DNA from: Mesorhizobium muleiense
GTDB taxonomy: Bacteria > Pseudomonadota > Alphaproteobacteria > Rhizobiales > Rhizobiaceae
Assembly: GCF_900099905.1 (NCBI RefSeq)
Contig: NZ_FNEE01000022.1
Coordinates: forward strand, 30,742 to 94,741
Direction: 5' to 3'
DNA: 64,000 nucleotides
A program made the translations under genes and the position numbers. The number at the start of each line of letters is the position of its first letter. Positions within the stretch are counted from its first letter, which is position 1. Positions 33,913 through 43,635 of this stretch are shown one piece after another. Below the pieces are notes generated by a model. The model was not told the DNA's origin. It made no database searches and worked only from the letters and a program-made list of their open reading frames with translations.

Positions 33913-33996
33913 GCCCGCGCCTTTGGCGGAGCGCGCGGGCCGATCGGGATGCAGCCCGATCGGCAGCCGGGGCGCGGCTTGCGCGTCCGGCTGCCG
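33913..33996. terminator. Three successive hairpins between the kinase and hsp20 genes
   Basis: gcccgcgc / gcgcgggc (33913-33940), ccgatcggg / cccgatcgg (33940-33963) and cggcagccgg / ccggctgccg (33961-33996) are inverted pairs. They lie between convergent genes and could terminate both. The rest of the 340-bp gap 33663-34002 shows no gene. Confidence 0.5.
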
Positions 33997-34002
33997 ATGT
34001 CG

Positions 34003-34539
34003 TCAGTGCTTGCTCTTGCCGGGGCTGGCGGCACTGCCACTGATGGCGATGCGCTTGGCTTTCGTCCGTGCGCGCTCCGTCTTGGGCAGCGTCACGGTGA
34101 GCACGCCGTTATGGAAGGCGGCGTTCACCTTGTCCTCCTCGACCTCGTAGCCGAGCGGGATGCGGCGCTCGAAGCGGCCGTAGAACCGCTCGGAGAACTG
34201 CCTGTCCTTGTCTTCGGTCTCGGAGCGCTTCTCGCCACGCAGCGTCAGCACGCCGTCATCGAGCATCACCTCGACGTCCTTTTCGTCCATGCCGGGAATT
34301 TCCGCGGTCACGCGGATCTCCTTCTCGCCGTCGGCGATTTCAACGCTCGGCCAGCTGCCGCGCGCCGACGAAAATCCGCTGAGCATCGGCATGCGCGTTT
34401 CGAAGCCGCGGAAGGCGTCGTCGATCAGGCGGTTCATCTCGCGATGCAACGCCATGAACGGGTCGCGGTCCTCGTCACGATAGAAGCTGGGAACCGGACT
34501 GTTCTCCCGGCCCCAGGGTATGAGATCACGAATAGCCAT
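34003..34539 (-). CDS. Small heat-shock protein, Hsp20 family
   Basis: 178 residues. An alpha-crystallin domain (about 62-155, SVEIADGEKEIRVTAEIPGM to HNGVLTVTLPKT) holds unfolding proteins in a refoldable state. The C-terminal I-x-I motif is IAIS-like (KRIAISG). It is larger than the IbpA-type neighbour, so the two represent different classes. It lies 58 bp downstream of that gene on the same strand; the ribosome site is aaggaga. Confidence 0.92.
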   Translation of the reverse strand: MAIRDLIPWGRENSPVPSFYRDEDRDPFMALHREMNRLIDDAFRGFETRMPMLSGFSSARGSWPSVEIADGEKEIRVTAEIPGMDEKDVEVMLDDGVLTLRGEKRSETEDKDRQFSERFYGRFERRIPLGYEVEEDKVNAAFHNGVLTVTLPKTERARTKAKRIAISGSAASPGKSKH

Positions 34540-34597
34540 TGCTGTTCTCCTTTCTCGACTGGTTGTGTCAAAGGCGAACGCCAGAGATCGCCTTCGC

Positions 34598-35062
34598 TCA
34601 GGCGGCCTGCTTCGGCTTCTCGACCTGTCCGGCCTTCGGCGCGCCGTCTTGCTTGGCGATCGTGATGCGACGCGGCTTCATCTCTTCGGGCACTTGGCGC
34701 ACGAGGTCGATCGTCAGCAGGCCGTTATTGAGCGAGGCGCCGGTGACCGTCATGTGATCGGCAAGCTCGAAGCGCCGTGTGAATGGTCGCACCGGAAGGC
34801 CGCGATGGAGATATTCCACCTCGTCCTGTTCCTTGCGCTCGCCCGAGACGATGAGAAGGTTCGGCTCGTGGCTGATGTCGAGATCGTTCTCGGAAAAGCC
34901 GGCGACGGCGATCCTCACCCGATAGGTGTTCTCGTCGCTTCGCTCGATGTCATAGGGCGGCCAGGTTTCGACTGCCTGAGGCGCGTTTTCCAGCAGGTTG
35001 AAGATGCGGTCGAAACCGATGCTCGACCGATAGAGCGGGGAAAAGTCGAATGCGGTTCTCAT
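34598..35062 (-). CDS. Small heat-shock protein, IbpA-type Hsp20
   Basis: 154 residues. The N-terminus MRTAFDFSPLYRSSIGFDRI and NTYRVRIAVAGFSENDLDI are typical of the IbpA-like class of rhizobial Hsp20; ENLLIVSGERKE-like PNLLIVSGERK marks the crystallin domain. The C-terminus has ITIAKQ (I-x-I). The start sits right after a ggagg ribosome site that is paired in the ROSE-like leader. It leads the two-gene hsp20 unit. Confidence 0.93.
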   Translation of the reverse strand: MRTAFDFSPLYRSSIGFDRIFNLLENAPQAVETWPPYDIERSDENTYRVRIAVAGFSENDLDISHEPNLLIVSGERKEQDEVEYLHRGLPVRPFTRRFELADHMTVTGASLNNGLLTIDLVRQVPEEMKPRRITIAKQDGAPKAGQVEKPKQAA

Positions 35063-35155
35063 AGCTACATCCTCCGTGGAGCAACATAGTACGAGGGGCG
35101 CCAAAGAGCTTGGCGCTCCCTGGGTTCTGCCGGTCCCATTCGGCAACCGGCAATT
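35063..35155 (-). promoter_or_regulatory. ROSE-type RNA thermometer before the Hsp20 gene
   Basis: On the transcript the segment ttgctccacggaggatg lies directly before the ATG: the U-U-G-C-U block pairs with the Shine-Dalgarno ggagga, the hallmark of the ROSE 3' hairpin. Upstream there is a further stem (agcgccaag / cttggcgct type, 35101-35118). ROSE elements melt on heat shock to free the ribosome site and are characteristic of rhizobial hsp20 genes. Confidence 0.8.
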
Positions 35156-35158
35156 TTC

Positions 35159-35186
35159 ATTTGGTTATTGTCAGGCCGAAATCAAG
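35159..35186 (-). promoter_or_regulatory. Possible sigma-32 (RpoH) promoter of the hsp20 unit
   Basis: On the minus strand cttgat (-35 like) and ccaaat (-10 like) are 16 bases apart, just before the ROSE leader. The -10 is a weak match to the RpoH consensus. Confidence 0.3.
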
Positions 35187-35293
35187 ACCCAGATTCTGTC
35201 CCGCTGCCAGAATTTTTGTTGCCGGATTGTACTGGTAATGCCGGTTTCAACCGTCGTTTGAGGGTCGCGCCGGCACGCCGCATGGAGGACATC

Positions 35294-35512
35294 ATGACCA
35301 TGACACGCGACGACATCATTTCGGTGCTGGGCCCGGTCGACGACGCCGTGATCGCCGACATCGCCTCGACCGGCGCGACGATCGAAGAGTTGCGCGAGGC
35401 CTTTGCCTGGGTCGGCGCCGATGAGGCGCTGGTCAACGAGGGCCGCCCGCTGCCGTCGGCAAGGGTGGCGACGCTGATCGGGCTTCTTGAACCGCCGGAC
35501 GACGACATATAG
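35294..35512 (+). CDS. Small acidic protein of unknown function
   Basis: 72 residues: MTMTRDDIISVLGPVDDAVI, then EELREAFAWVGADEALVNEG and a helical end. I recall related short acidic proteins in rhizobia but no function. The start follows tggaggac. It reads away from the hsp20 unit and might share heat induction. Confidence 0.6.
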   Translation: MTMTRDDIISVLGPVDDAVIADIASTGATIEELREAFAWVGADEALVNEGRPLPSARVATLIGLLEPPDDDI

Positions 35513-35642
35513 CGCCGGGTTTCGGCAAGCAGACTGGGAGACAGGGGAGGTCTTGAAGCGTGCAGCCATACGAACCATCTCGTCAGTCGGGCTCAGATCG
35601 GGCCGCCTTCCTGGTTATTCTCAAAAAGAAAAGGAGGAAGTG

Positions 35643-35900
35643 ATGAACGACGTCCCATTTTCCGAGCCGATCACGCTGAAGCTCCAATCCGTCGGAGAGC
35701 GCAAGGTCGCCAGCAGCTGGGAAGCCATCGAATGCATGCAGCAATGGCCGGACCGGGCGCGCGGCCGCAACTGGCGCGCAGCCTATCGCGCCTGCCGCGA
35801 CGCGCTCGACGGCTGGCGCACCGCCCGCGAGGCGCGCACCGCCTTCGTCAAGGCGGCGCGCGCCGCCGGACTGCTGGTCACGGGACGTAAATCCACCTGA
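35643..35900 (+). CDS. DUF982 domain protein
   Basis: 85 residues. The conserved pattern is visible: V-x-x-S-W-E-A-I-E-C-M near 22-32, W-P at 34, then AAYRACRDALDGW and AREARTAFVKAARAAG. DUF982 proteins are short rhizobial proteins of unknown role, often in many copies. A frameshifted relative lies at 39067-39383. A strong ribosome site (aaggagg) precedes the ATG. The TGA stop lies in a 16-bp tandem array. Confidence 0.85.
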   Translation: MNDVPFSEPITLKLQSVGERKVASSWEAIECMQQWPDRARGRNWRAAYRACRDALDGWRTAREARTAFVKAARAAGLLVTGRKST

Positions 35901-35955
35901 ATATCAATCCACCTGAACGCCAATGATCCTGAAGCCGGGGGAACCTGAAGCCGGG
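35892..35955. repeat. 16-bp tandem repeat, four units, spanning the stop codon
   Basis: tccacctgaatatcaa, tccacctgaacgccaa, tgatcctgaagccggg and ggaacctgaagccggg. The DUF982 stop TGA (35898-35900) is in the first unit. Confidence 0.85.
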
Positions 35956-36016
35956 GCGGACGCGCTGTGCTGCAGAGGCGGCGCCCTTTCATGAAAAGCG
36001 CCGCCTTTTTTCTATT

Positions 36017-36304
36017 TCACTGCAGCGTAATGACGCCGTCCACCGCCCGCCATTCGGAGGGCTGGATCAGACGGTGATGGGCGACGCGCACAGAATGCAG
36101 CGGGCCCTCGATCTCACGTTCCCAAAATTCGAGGAAATGCTTCAGCGTCGGGAAATCCGGGGCGATGTCGTATTGCTGCCAGATGAAGAGCTGCAGCAGG
36201 TCCCGATAGTCGGGAAGACGATAATGGATCTCTGCCGTCGTCAGGCCAAAACCCTGCATCTGGAGCCGGAATTCGTTGCTGACCTGGAACTCATTGCCGA
36301 CCAT
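36017..36304 (-). CDS. Usg family protein
   Basis: 95 residues. The strings LQMQGFGLTTAEIHYRLPDY and EIEGPLHSVRVAHHRLIQP are the family hallmark. Usg proteins are conserved in rhizobia, with no proven function; the name comes from an upstream position near the asd/usg genes of other bacteria. It is divergent from groESL, with CIRCE and a repeat in the shared 376-bp upstream region. Confidence 0.85.
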   Translation of the reverse strand: MVGNEFQVSNEFRLQMQGFGLTTAEIHYRLPDYRDLLQLFIWQQYDIAPDFPTLKHFLEFWEREIEGPLHSVRVAHHRLIQPSEWRAVDGVITLQ

Positions 36305-36476
36305 GGCCGTCTCCTTTCCGAACGATCAGGCGTCCATCCTCCGCATGCAAAAACGCCTCCGCTTCCTCATCGGTTCCGCCCGCCGGCAGACGGTGCCGGG
36401 ATCGACGACGATGTCGGAAGGTTGCGCCCCGATTTCAAGCCGCATCCGTCGTTTCAAATCCTGAAATAGCGCCATT

Positions 36477-36502
36477 ATTACAGTGCGTTATTACAGTGCG
36501 TT
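36477..36502. repeat. 13-bp tandem duplication next to CIRCE
   Basis: attacagtgcgtt occurs twice in succession; the last two bases are the first bases of the CIRCE operator. The duplication may affect the groESL promoter. Confidence 0.8.
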
Positions 36503-36527
36503 GGCACTCGACAACGGCGAGTGCCAA
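36501..36527 (+). promoter_or_regulatory. CIRCE operator (HrcA site) of groESL
   Basis: ttggcactc, nine bases, gagtgccaa: a perfect inverted repeat equal to the CIRCE consensus with one compensating change per arm. HrcA binds it and represses groESL until heat shock. It lies 153 bp before groES. Confidence 0.9.
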
Positions 36528-36680
36528 AATTTTTTCGGCGTCCTCTTGAAAGGCTGGATAGGCAGACTAATTCGATAGGCGCGTGATGCCTGAGCAGGGG
36601 TCGCGCACCGTCGCACCGACCCACTGGTCGGCTGCGAAGGGAGGTCCAAGAAAATCTGTTTGTCCCATGAGGAGAACGAC

Positions 36681-36998
36681 ATGGCGTTCCGTCCATTGCA
36701 TGACCGTATCCTGGTCCGCCGCATCGAGGTCGACGAGAAGACCGCTGGCGGCATCATCATTCCTGACACAGCCAAGGAAAAGCCGCAGGAAGGCGAGGTC
36801 ATCGCCGCCGGCCCCGGCGCGCGCGACGATAGCGGCCAGTTGCAGCCGCTCGACGTCAAGGTCGGCGACCGCATCCTGTTCGGCAAATGGTCGGGCACCG
36901 AGATCAAGCTCAACGGCGAGGACCTGCTCATCATGAAGGAAAGCGACGTGCTGGGCGTGATTGAAATGACCGACCAGATAAAAAAGAAGGCCGCCTGA
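36681..36998 (+). CDS. groES: Co-chaperonin GroES
   Basis: 105 residues, full length. It caps the GroEL barrel. Family markers are PLHDRILVRR, the mobile-loop GGIIIPDTAKEKP and VGDRILFGKWSGTEIK. The start follows a tgaggaga ribosome site. groEL follows 57 bp downstream. Confidence 0.97.
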   Translation: MAFRPLHDRILVRRIEVDEKTAGGIIIPDTAKEKPQEGEVIAAGPGARDDSGQLQPLDVKVGDRILFGKWSGTEIKLNGEDLLIMKESDVLGVIEMTDQIKKKAA

Positions 36999-37055
36999 GT
37001 GGGGCCTGAACAAGCCATCAGTCAACGTAAGCTGCCTATTTGAAGGAGTTATCCA

Positions 37056-38687
<1,632 letters not shown>

Positions 38688-38726
38688 GGTCAGGCCTCCA
38701 AAGCGAGGCTTCTGAACGGCAGATGG

Positions 38727-38752
38727 ACCGTGTCCGCCAAAGCGGGCACGGT
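38727..38752 (+). terminator. Hairpin after groEL
   Basis: accgtgtccgc and gcgggcacggt form an 11-bp stem (one G-T pair) around caaa, starting 39 bp after the stop. A weak pyrimidine run follows. A Rho-independent terminator is likely. Confidence 0.55.
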
Positions 38753-38788
38753 CTTGCCGGTCCGGACCAATGCGGAGCAGGTGTTGCC

Positions 38789-39004
38789 ATGGATGTGATG
38801 GACAGTTTTGGAAAGATCGCGGCGCCGACCCGCCCGAAGAACGATTTCAACTATGAAACCGATTGCAGGGCGGCGCTGGCACCCTTGGTCGACGGCTTGC
38901 TGGATATGGCCGAGCAGGCCGGCTGGGATCGCCGCAAGGCAGCCTATACGCTGATGTTCCTGTCGGCCCAACGCGTCGGGGCCGGCCAGGAGGAGCGTAA
39001 ATGA
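38789..39004 (+). CDS. Small protein of unknown function
   Basis: 71 residues: DVMDSFGKIAAPTRPK, a helix CRAALAPLVDGLLDMAEQAG and WDRRKAAYTLMFLSAQRV. No signal peptide or span. I recall similar short proteins near rhizobial groESL or DUF982 genes, function unknown. Its start is 37 bp after the groEL terminator hairpin. Confidence 0.55.
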   Translation: MDVMDSFGKIAAPTRPKNDFNYETDCRAALAPLVDGLLDMAEQAGWDRRKAAYTLMFLSAQRVGAGQEERK

Positions 39005-39066
39005 TTGCCGCGCGGGCGCGCATGCCTGCGCCTGTTGGAGACAGTTGAACCGGAAGGGAGAGTGTC

Positions 39067-39383
39067 ATGGACCGTTCTTCTTTTGAAAAGCCGGTCACCA
39101 TTCTTACCGGCCTCGGCACGCCGATCAGGATAGAAAGCGCGGTGTGGCCTATGCGCTGCTTGGCGACTGGCCGCGGGCGAGCCGGACGGCCGCGCACGAC
39201 ATCGCCGCCAAAGCCTGTCGGGCGGCGATGGACGGAGAGATCGACGCCGAGACGGCACGGGCGACCTTCGTGGCGTTCGCCCGCCGCAACGATCTTCTCG
39301 CGCCGCAGACGAGTTCTACGGTTGCGGGTGGACTGGTCATCGATTGGGCAACGCGTTCGCAGCGTGTCAACGCACCGGCGTGA
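39067..39383 (+). pseudogene. Frameshifted DUF982 gene
   Basis: One frame starts at 39067 (ATG) with MDRSSFEKPVTILTG and GTPIRIESA, the N-terminal half of a DUF982 protein. The rest (AYALLGDWPRASRTA, CRAAMDGEIDAETARATFVAFARR) continues from 39144 in another frame. The break is at gcggtgtggcc; removal of one tg restores gcg gtg gcc tat and joins the halves. A duplicated dinucleotide in the chromosome, or a sequencing error, explains it. Confidence 0.6.
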
Positions 39384-39389
39384 ACGCGC

Positions 39390-39590
39390 TTTTCTTTCCT
39401 TCTCCCCTTGTGGGAGAGGGTGGATTGGTGCGAAGCGCCAAGCCGGATGAGGGGTGCTGGAAGGAATGAGGCGGCGGCGATTTCAAGCAAATTGCCAAGC
39501 TGGAACACCCCTCATCCAAACTGGAACACCCCTCATCCGACCTCGCTTCGCGAGGCCACCTTCTCCCACAAGGGGAGAAGGCAAGATCGC
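39390..39590. repeat. Palindromic intergenic element (family D, copy 1)
   Basis: Arms ttctccccttgtgggagagg and ccttctcccacaaggggaga at the ends, with ggatgaggggtgctggaagg inverted to aacacccctcatccaa inside, plus a 21-bp tandem duplication of ctggaacacccctcatcc at 39498-39540. A close copy lies at 54423-54573. Confidence 0.75.
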
Positions 39591-39610
39591 GCTGCACCTC
39601 CTTCCAACCC

Positions 39611-40627
39611 TCACCGCCTTACCCGCGATTTCAGCCAGCGGTCGAAGGCCACGGCGAGGATCAGGATCAGGCCGATGACGATGCTTTGCGTGTAGGACGA
39701 GACGTTGTTGAACTGCAGCCCGTTCTGCAGCACGCCGATCAGTGCCGCACCCACCACCGTGCCGCCGACCGAGCCAATGCCGCCGAACAGCGAGGTGCCG
39801 CCGATGACCACCGCCGAGATCACCGTCAGCTCGTAGCCGATGCCGGCGACGGCTTCCGAGGAATTGAGTCTGGCCGATAGTACGAAGGCGGCAAGGCCGG
39901 CGAAGAAGCCGACGATGATGTAGACCGAGATCAGGATGCGGTCGACGCGCAGGCCGGACAGCCGCGCCGCTTCGGCATTGCCGCCGACGGCGTAGACGGC
40001 GCGGCCGTAGCGCGTGTAGCGCAGGACGATGTGGCAGAGGATCGCCGCCGCCGCGAAGATGATCGCCGGCACCGGCACCGGGCCGATCAGCCCGGTGCCG
40101 AACCAGCGCATCGAAGCGTCGAAGCCGGAGATCGGGCCGCCATTGGAGATCGTCAGCGTCAGGCCGCGAAAGACGGTGAGGCCGCCGAGCGTGACGACGA
40201 AGGGCGGCACTTTCAGCCGGGTGATGGCAAAGCCCTGGACGCCGCCGGCCAGGGCGCCGACGACGACGGCAGCCAGAAGGGCGGCGAACCAGCCATAGCC
40301 TTGTGCGCCGGACGTCGACAGCGACAGCGTGTTGGCAGTGCCGCCCTTGGCCACCACCGCCGCGACCATGCCGCAGAAGGCCAGCAGCGAACCGACCGAC
40401 AGGTCGATGCCGGCAGTGAGGATGACGAAGGTCATGCCGAGCGCGATCAGCCCGGTGATCGAGATCTGCCGCATGATGTTGAAGATGTTGATGGGATCGA
40501 TGAAGCTCGGCTTCAGCACGGTGAAGACGACGATCAGCAGCGCCAGGAACATCAGCGGGCCAAAACTCATCAGCAGGCGCGCGACATTGATGCCGCTGCG
40601 CTGGCTCTGTTCGGTCGTGCTGGTCAT
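39611..40627 (-). CDS. Sugar ABC transporter permease (second system)
   Basis: 338 residues of the RbsC/YtfT type with ten or so spans: LGMTFVILTAGIDLSVGSLLAFCG is the family loop, and NAEAARLSGLRVDRILISVYI the coupling region. It follows its ATPase gene with a 4-bp overlap on the minus strand. The sugar is unknown. Confidence 0.92.
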   Translation of the reverse strand: MTSTTEQSQRSGINVARLLMSFGPLMFLALLIVVFTVLKPSFIDPINIFNIMRQISITGLIALGMTFVILTAGIDLSVGSLLAFCGMVAAVVAKGGTANTLSLSTSGAQGYGWFAALLAAVVVGALAGGVQGFAITRLKVPPFVVTLGGLTVFRGLTLTISNGGPISGFDASMRWFGTGLIGPVPVPAIIFAAAAILCHIVLRYTRYGRAVYAVGGNAEAARLSGLRVDRILISVYIIVGFFAGLAAFVLSARLNSSEAVAGIGYELTVISAVVIGGTSLFGGIGSVGGTVVGAALIGVLQNGLQFNNVSSYTQSIVIGLILILAVAFDRWLKSRVRR

Positions 40628-42195
40628 TGCGTCGCTTCCTGCGTTTGATCGAGCGCCATCAGTTCCATCAGTTTTTCCTCGGTCGCCTCGATGCCTGGCA
40701 TCTCGCCGGTGATGCGGCCGCGCCGCATGGTGACGATCCTGTCCGACACCGCAAGCACTTCGGGCAATTCCGACGAGATCATCATGATGGCGATGCCGCG
40801 CCCGGCGAGCTGCACCAGGATCTGATGCACCTCGGCCTTGGCGCCGACATCGACGCCGCGCGTCGGCTCGTCGACGATCAGCACCTTGGGGTCGCGCGCC
40901 AGCCAGCGGGCGAGGATGACCTTCTGCTGGTTGCCGCCGGACAGCCCCTCGATGGGCTGCTCGGGCGAGGCCATGCGGATCGACAGCGTTTTTCTGTAGC
41001 TCGCCAGCGCCTGGCGCTCGCGGCGCTCGGCCATGAAGCCGAGAGCGTTGGAGTAGCGGCCGAGCGCTGCGACGGAAAAGTTGGTGAGAATGCCGAGCGC
41101 GGCGAAGATCGCCTGATGCTTGCGGTCTTCCGGCACCAGGCCGATGCCGAGGGCGATGGCGTCGGCGGGTGTTTCAGGCGCGATGGTCTTGCCGTCGAGG
41201 GTGATGGTGCCGGCGGCGATGCGGTCGGCGCCGAAGATGGCGCGGGCAAGCTCGGTGCGGCCGGAGCCGACGAGGCCGGCGACGCCGAGGATCTCGCCCG
41301 CCTTGAGGTCGAGATCGATGCCCTCGAGCACGATGGCGTGCGGCGCCTGCGGATCGCGCACCGTGCGCAGGCCGCGCACGGAAAGCCTGACGTCGCCGGC
41401 GACATCGCGCAGCGTCGGCCTGGCATAAAGCTCGGACGCGGCGCGGCCGACCATTTTCTCGATGATTTTCGGCAGCTTGATCGGCCCGCCATCGCGGTCG
41501 AGATGGCCGGCCAGCCTGCCGTCGCGCAGCACCGTCATGCGGTCGCAGATCGCGGAGGCCTCTTCCAGCCGGTGGGTGACGAACATGATGGCGACGCCGT
41601 CCTTGCGCAGCCGACCCATGATCGACATCAGTTTTTGCACTTCGGTTTCGGTCAGCGCCGAGGTCGGCTCGTCCATGATGATGAGCCGGCTCTTCAGCGA
41701 CAGCGCGCGGGCGATCTCGACCAGCTGCTGCTCGGCCACCGACAGCGCAGACACCGGCGTCTCCGGGTCGAGGTCAAGGCCGACGCGGGCGATGATCGCG
41801 CGCGAGTCTACCTCCATCTTCCGCCAGCTGACCAGGCCGAAGCGCCCGAGCGGCGCGCGGCCGATAAAAATGTTCTCCGCCACGGTCAGCGTCGGGATCA
41901 GGCTCAGTTCCTGGTAGATGGTGACGATGCCGAGGCGCTTGGCATCCTGCGGATTGTGCGGATTGAATTCGACGCCGTCGAAGACGATGCGGCCGCTGGA
42001 CGGCGGCATCACGCCGGACAGGATCTTGAGCAGCGTCGACTTGCCGGCGCCGTTCTCGCCGAGCAGGCCGAGGATTTCGCCGGGCCGAACCTCGAGCGAG
42101 ACATCGCTCAGCGCGGTGACGCCGGCAAAGCGCTTGGTCACGCCCTCGACGGCGAGGAGGGGGAGAGATGGCGCGATGGCTTCAGCTGTGGGCAA
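40624..42195 (-). CDS. Sugar ABC transporter ATP-binding protein (second system)
   Basis: 523 residues with two ABC modules: GENGAGKSTLLKILSG and IMDEPTSALTETE in the first; LSGGNQQKVILARWLARDP and IVDEPTRGVDVGAK in the second. I place the start at a TTG (42195) because a good ribosome site (agggaga) precedes it and family homology begins soon after (LLAVEGVTKRF); the open frame further upstream runs through a palindromic repeat. It is part of the binding protein-ATPase-permease unit. Confidence 0.92.
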   Translation of the reverse strand: MPTAEAIAPSLPLLAVEGVTKRFAGVTALSDVSLEVRPGEILGLLGENGAGKSTLLKILSGVMPPSSGRIVFDGVEFNPHNPQDAKRLGIVTIYQELSLIPTLTVAENIFIGRAPLGRFGLVSWRKMEVDSRAIIARVGLDLDPETPVSALSVAEQQLVEIARALSLKSRLIIMDEPTSALTETEVQKLMSIMGRLRKDGVAIMFVTHRLEEASAICDRMTVLRDGRLAGHLDRDGGPIKLPKIIEKMVGRAASELYARPTLRDVAGDVRLSVRGLRTVRDPQAPHAIVLEGIDLDLKAGEILGVAGLVGSGRTELARAIFGADRIAAGTITLDGKTIAPETPADAIALGIGLVPEDRKHQAIFAALGILTNFSVAALGRYSNALGFMAERRERQALASYRKTLSIRMASPEQPIEGLSGGNQQKVILARWLARDPKVLIVDEPTRGVDVGAKAEVHQILVQLAGRGIAIMMISSELPEVLAVSDRIVTMRRGRITGEMPGIEATEEKLMELMALDQTQEATQ

Positions 42196-42226
42196 AGGTT
42201 TCTCCCTGATTGCGATTGGCCGCGGG

Positions 42227-42400
42227 ACAGCGCCCCCCTCTGTCCTGCCGGACATCTCCCCCACAAGGGGGGAGATTGCGCCTTGATAACTGGTTTCGCC
42301 AATCACCAACGTTGCAGAGGGAGAGCCGGCGTCGAAGCTGCCAATCTCCCCCCAAGTGGGGGAGATGCCCGGCAGGGCAGAGGGGGGCGCGACAGAACGC
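42227..42400. repeat. Palindromic mosaic element (family A) between transporter genes
   Basis: Inverted arms (cctctgtcctgccggacatc at 42237 and gatgcccggcagggcagagg at 42364) flank the shared core ggtttcgccaatcaccaacg. It lies between the binding-protein and ATPase genes of one operon and could create a stable stem in the transcript. Confidence 0.75.
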
Positions 42401-42430
42401 TGCTTTCACCACCGCGCGCCCTGGACCCGC

Positions 42431-43384
42431 CTACTTCGTCTCGCCCAGCCTTTCCGCCTTGTCGAGATTGTCCTTGCCGATGACGATCGGCGTCAGCAGC
42501 ACAAGCTTTTCCTTCGGCTCGGTCTTGTCCCTGGCATAGGCGACGGCGATCTGCACCGCGGTGCGCGACTGCTCGCCGGGGAACTGTTCGACGGTGCCGG
42601 CCAGCTTGCCGTCGCGCACGGCGACCAGCGCTTCGGGAAGTGCATCGAAGCCGTAGATCTTGACGTCGGTGAAGTTGCGCGCCGCGCAGGCTTCGACCGC
42701 GCCCAGCGCCATGTCATCATTGGCGCAAATGATCGCGTCGGGCTTGCCGTTGGCGGCAAGGCCGGCCTCGGTGACCGAGAGCGCCTCGGCGCGGGCGAAA
42801 TTGGCGGTCTGCTCGAAGATGATTTGGTACTTGTCCTTCATCGGATCGAGGACGTTGTGCACGCCCTTGTTGCGGTCGATCGCGGGCCCGGCACCGGGCT
42901 GGCCCTGCAGATGGAAGATCTTGGCGCCGTTCGGGAAAGCCGCCACCATGGCCTGCGCTTCGGCCTCGCCGCCCTTGACGTTGTCGGCGCCGACATGGGC
43001 GAGGATGCCTTCGACCCCGTCGACGCGGCGGTCGATGGTGACGACGGGGACGCCGGCCTGGATCGCTTGCTCGATGGCCGGGGCCAGCGCGTTGACGTCG
43101 AGTGGCGAGATGACGATGGCGTTGACCTTCTGCACGAGCGCTGCCTCGATATCGGCGGTCTGCTTGGGCGCCGAGTTCTGGCCGTCGCTTTCGACAAGAT
43201 TGACGCCCTGCGCCTGAGCTTCCGCCTTGATCTGGTTCAGCATGTGCACGAAGAACGGAAAGCCGAGGCTCGGCACCGAACCAAGGATGGTCAGCTTGTC
43301 CTGGGCGAAAGCCAGTTGCGGAGCGGCCAGCGCCATCGTGCCCATCGCCACGGACGACAGCAGGAATTCACGTCTGTTGATCAA
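42431..43384 (-). CDS. Tat-type sugar-binding protein of ABC transporter
   Basis: 317 residues. The N-terminus INRREFLLSSVAMGTMALAA has an RR-x-F-L twin-arginine signal, unlike the Sec signal of the binding protein at 28221. The body is a PBP1 sugar-binding fold (GFPFFVHMLNQIKAEAQAQG; VISPLDVNALAPAIEQAI; ICANDDMALGAVEACAA). The start TTG (43384) is chosen for the strong ribosome site ggaggag 5 bases upstream; an ATG 7 codons earlier would shift the ribosome site inside the gene. It is the first gene of the second sugar system. Confidence 0.9.
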   Translation of the reverse strand: MINRREFLLSSVAMGTMALAAPQLAFAQDKLTILGSVPSLGFPFFVHMLNQIKAEAQAQGVNLVESDGQNSAPKQTADIEAALVQKVNAIVISPLDVNALAPAIEQAIQAGVPVVTIDRRVDGVEGILAHVGADNVKGGEAEAQAMVAAFPNGAKIFHLQGQPGAGPAIDRNKGVHNVLDPMKDKYQIIFEQTANFARAEALSVTEAGLAANGKPDAIICANDDMALGAVEACAARNFTDVKIYGFDALPEALVAVRDGKLAGTVEQFPGEQSRTAVQIAVAYARDKTEPKEKLVLLTPIVIGKDNLDKAERLGETK

Positions 43385-43402
43385 TTTAGTCTCCTCCCAC
43401 AT

Positions 43403-43502
43403 GAGCGCATGAACCCGAAAACCGGTTCCGGTTTTCCGAAAATTCCTGCGTCGATCCAGAAATGGAGTGTCCTTTGAGCGCCCAGGGGGACGCAACGGCG
43501 CT
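43403..43502. repeat. Two-module rhizobial palindromic repeat
   Basis: gaaaaccggttccggttttc (43412-43437 region) is followed by a second module (gtcctttgagcgcccaggggg...gcaacggcgctc). The same two-module order occurs at 19240-19340. It lies upstream of the binding-protein gene. Confidence 0.65.
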
Positions 43503-43635
43503 CCAGCCGGTCCACCGCGACGTTCTCCTCCGCTCGGCGCCGGCGGGCGGATGCTAGCCAAGGCCGGAGATTTGCGCAAGAACGCGCGCGGATCCGACAC
43601 AGGGCCGCGTCATGTGCTCGACGCTCCGATGCTGC

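Noticed and set aside
42196..42309. Upstream extension of the second sugar ATPase to an ATG at 42309
   Set aside because: The added residues are encoded by a palindromic repeat; the TTG at 42195 has a better ribosome site.
40627..42483. 618-codon plus-strand frame opposite the sugar ATPase
   Set aside because: Antisense shadow of the ABC gene with no domain.
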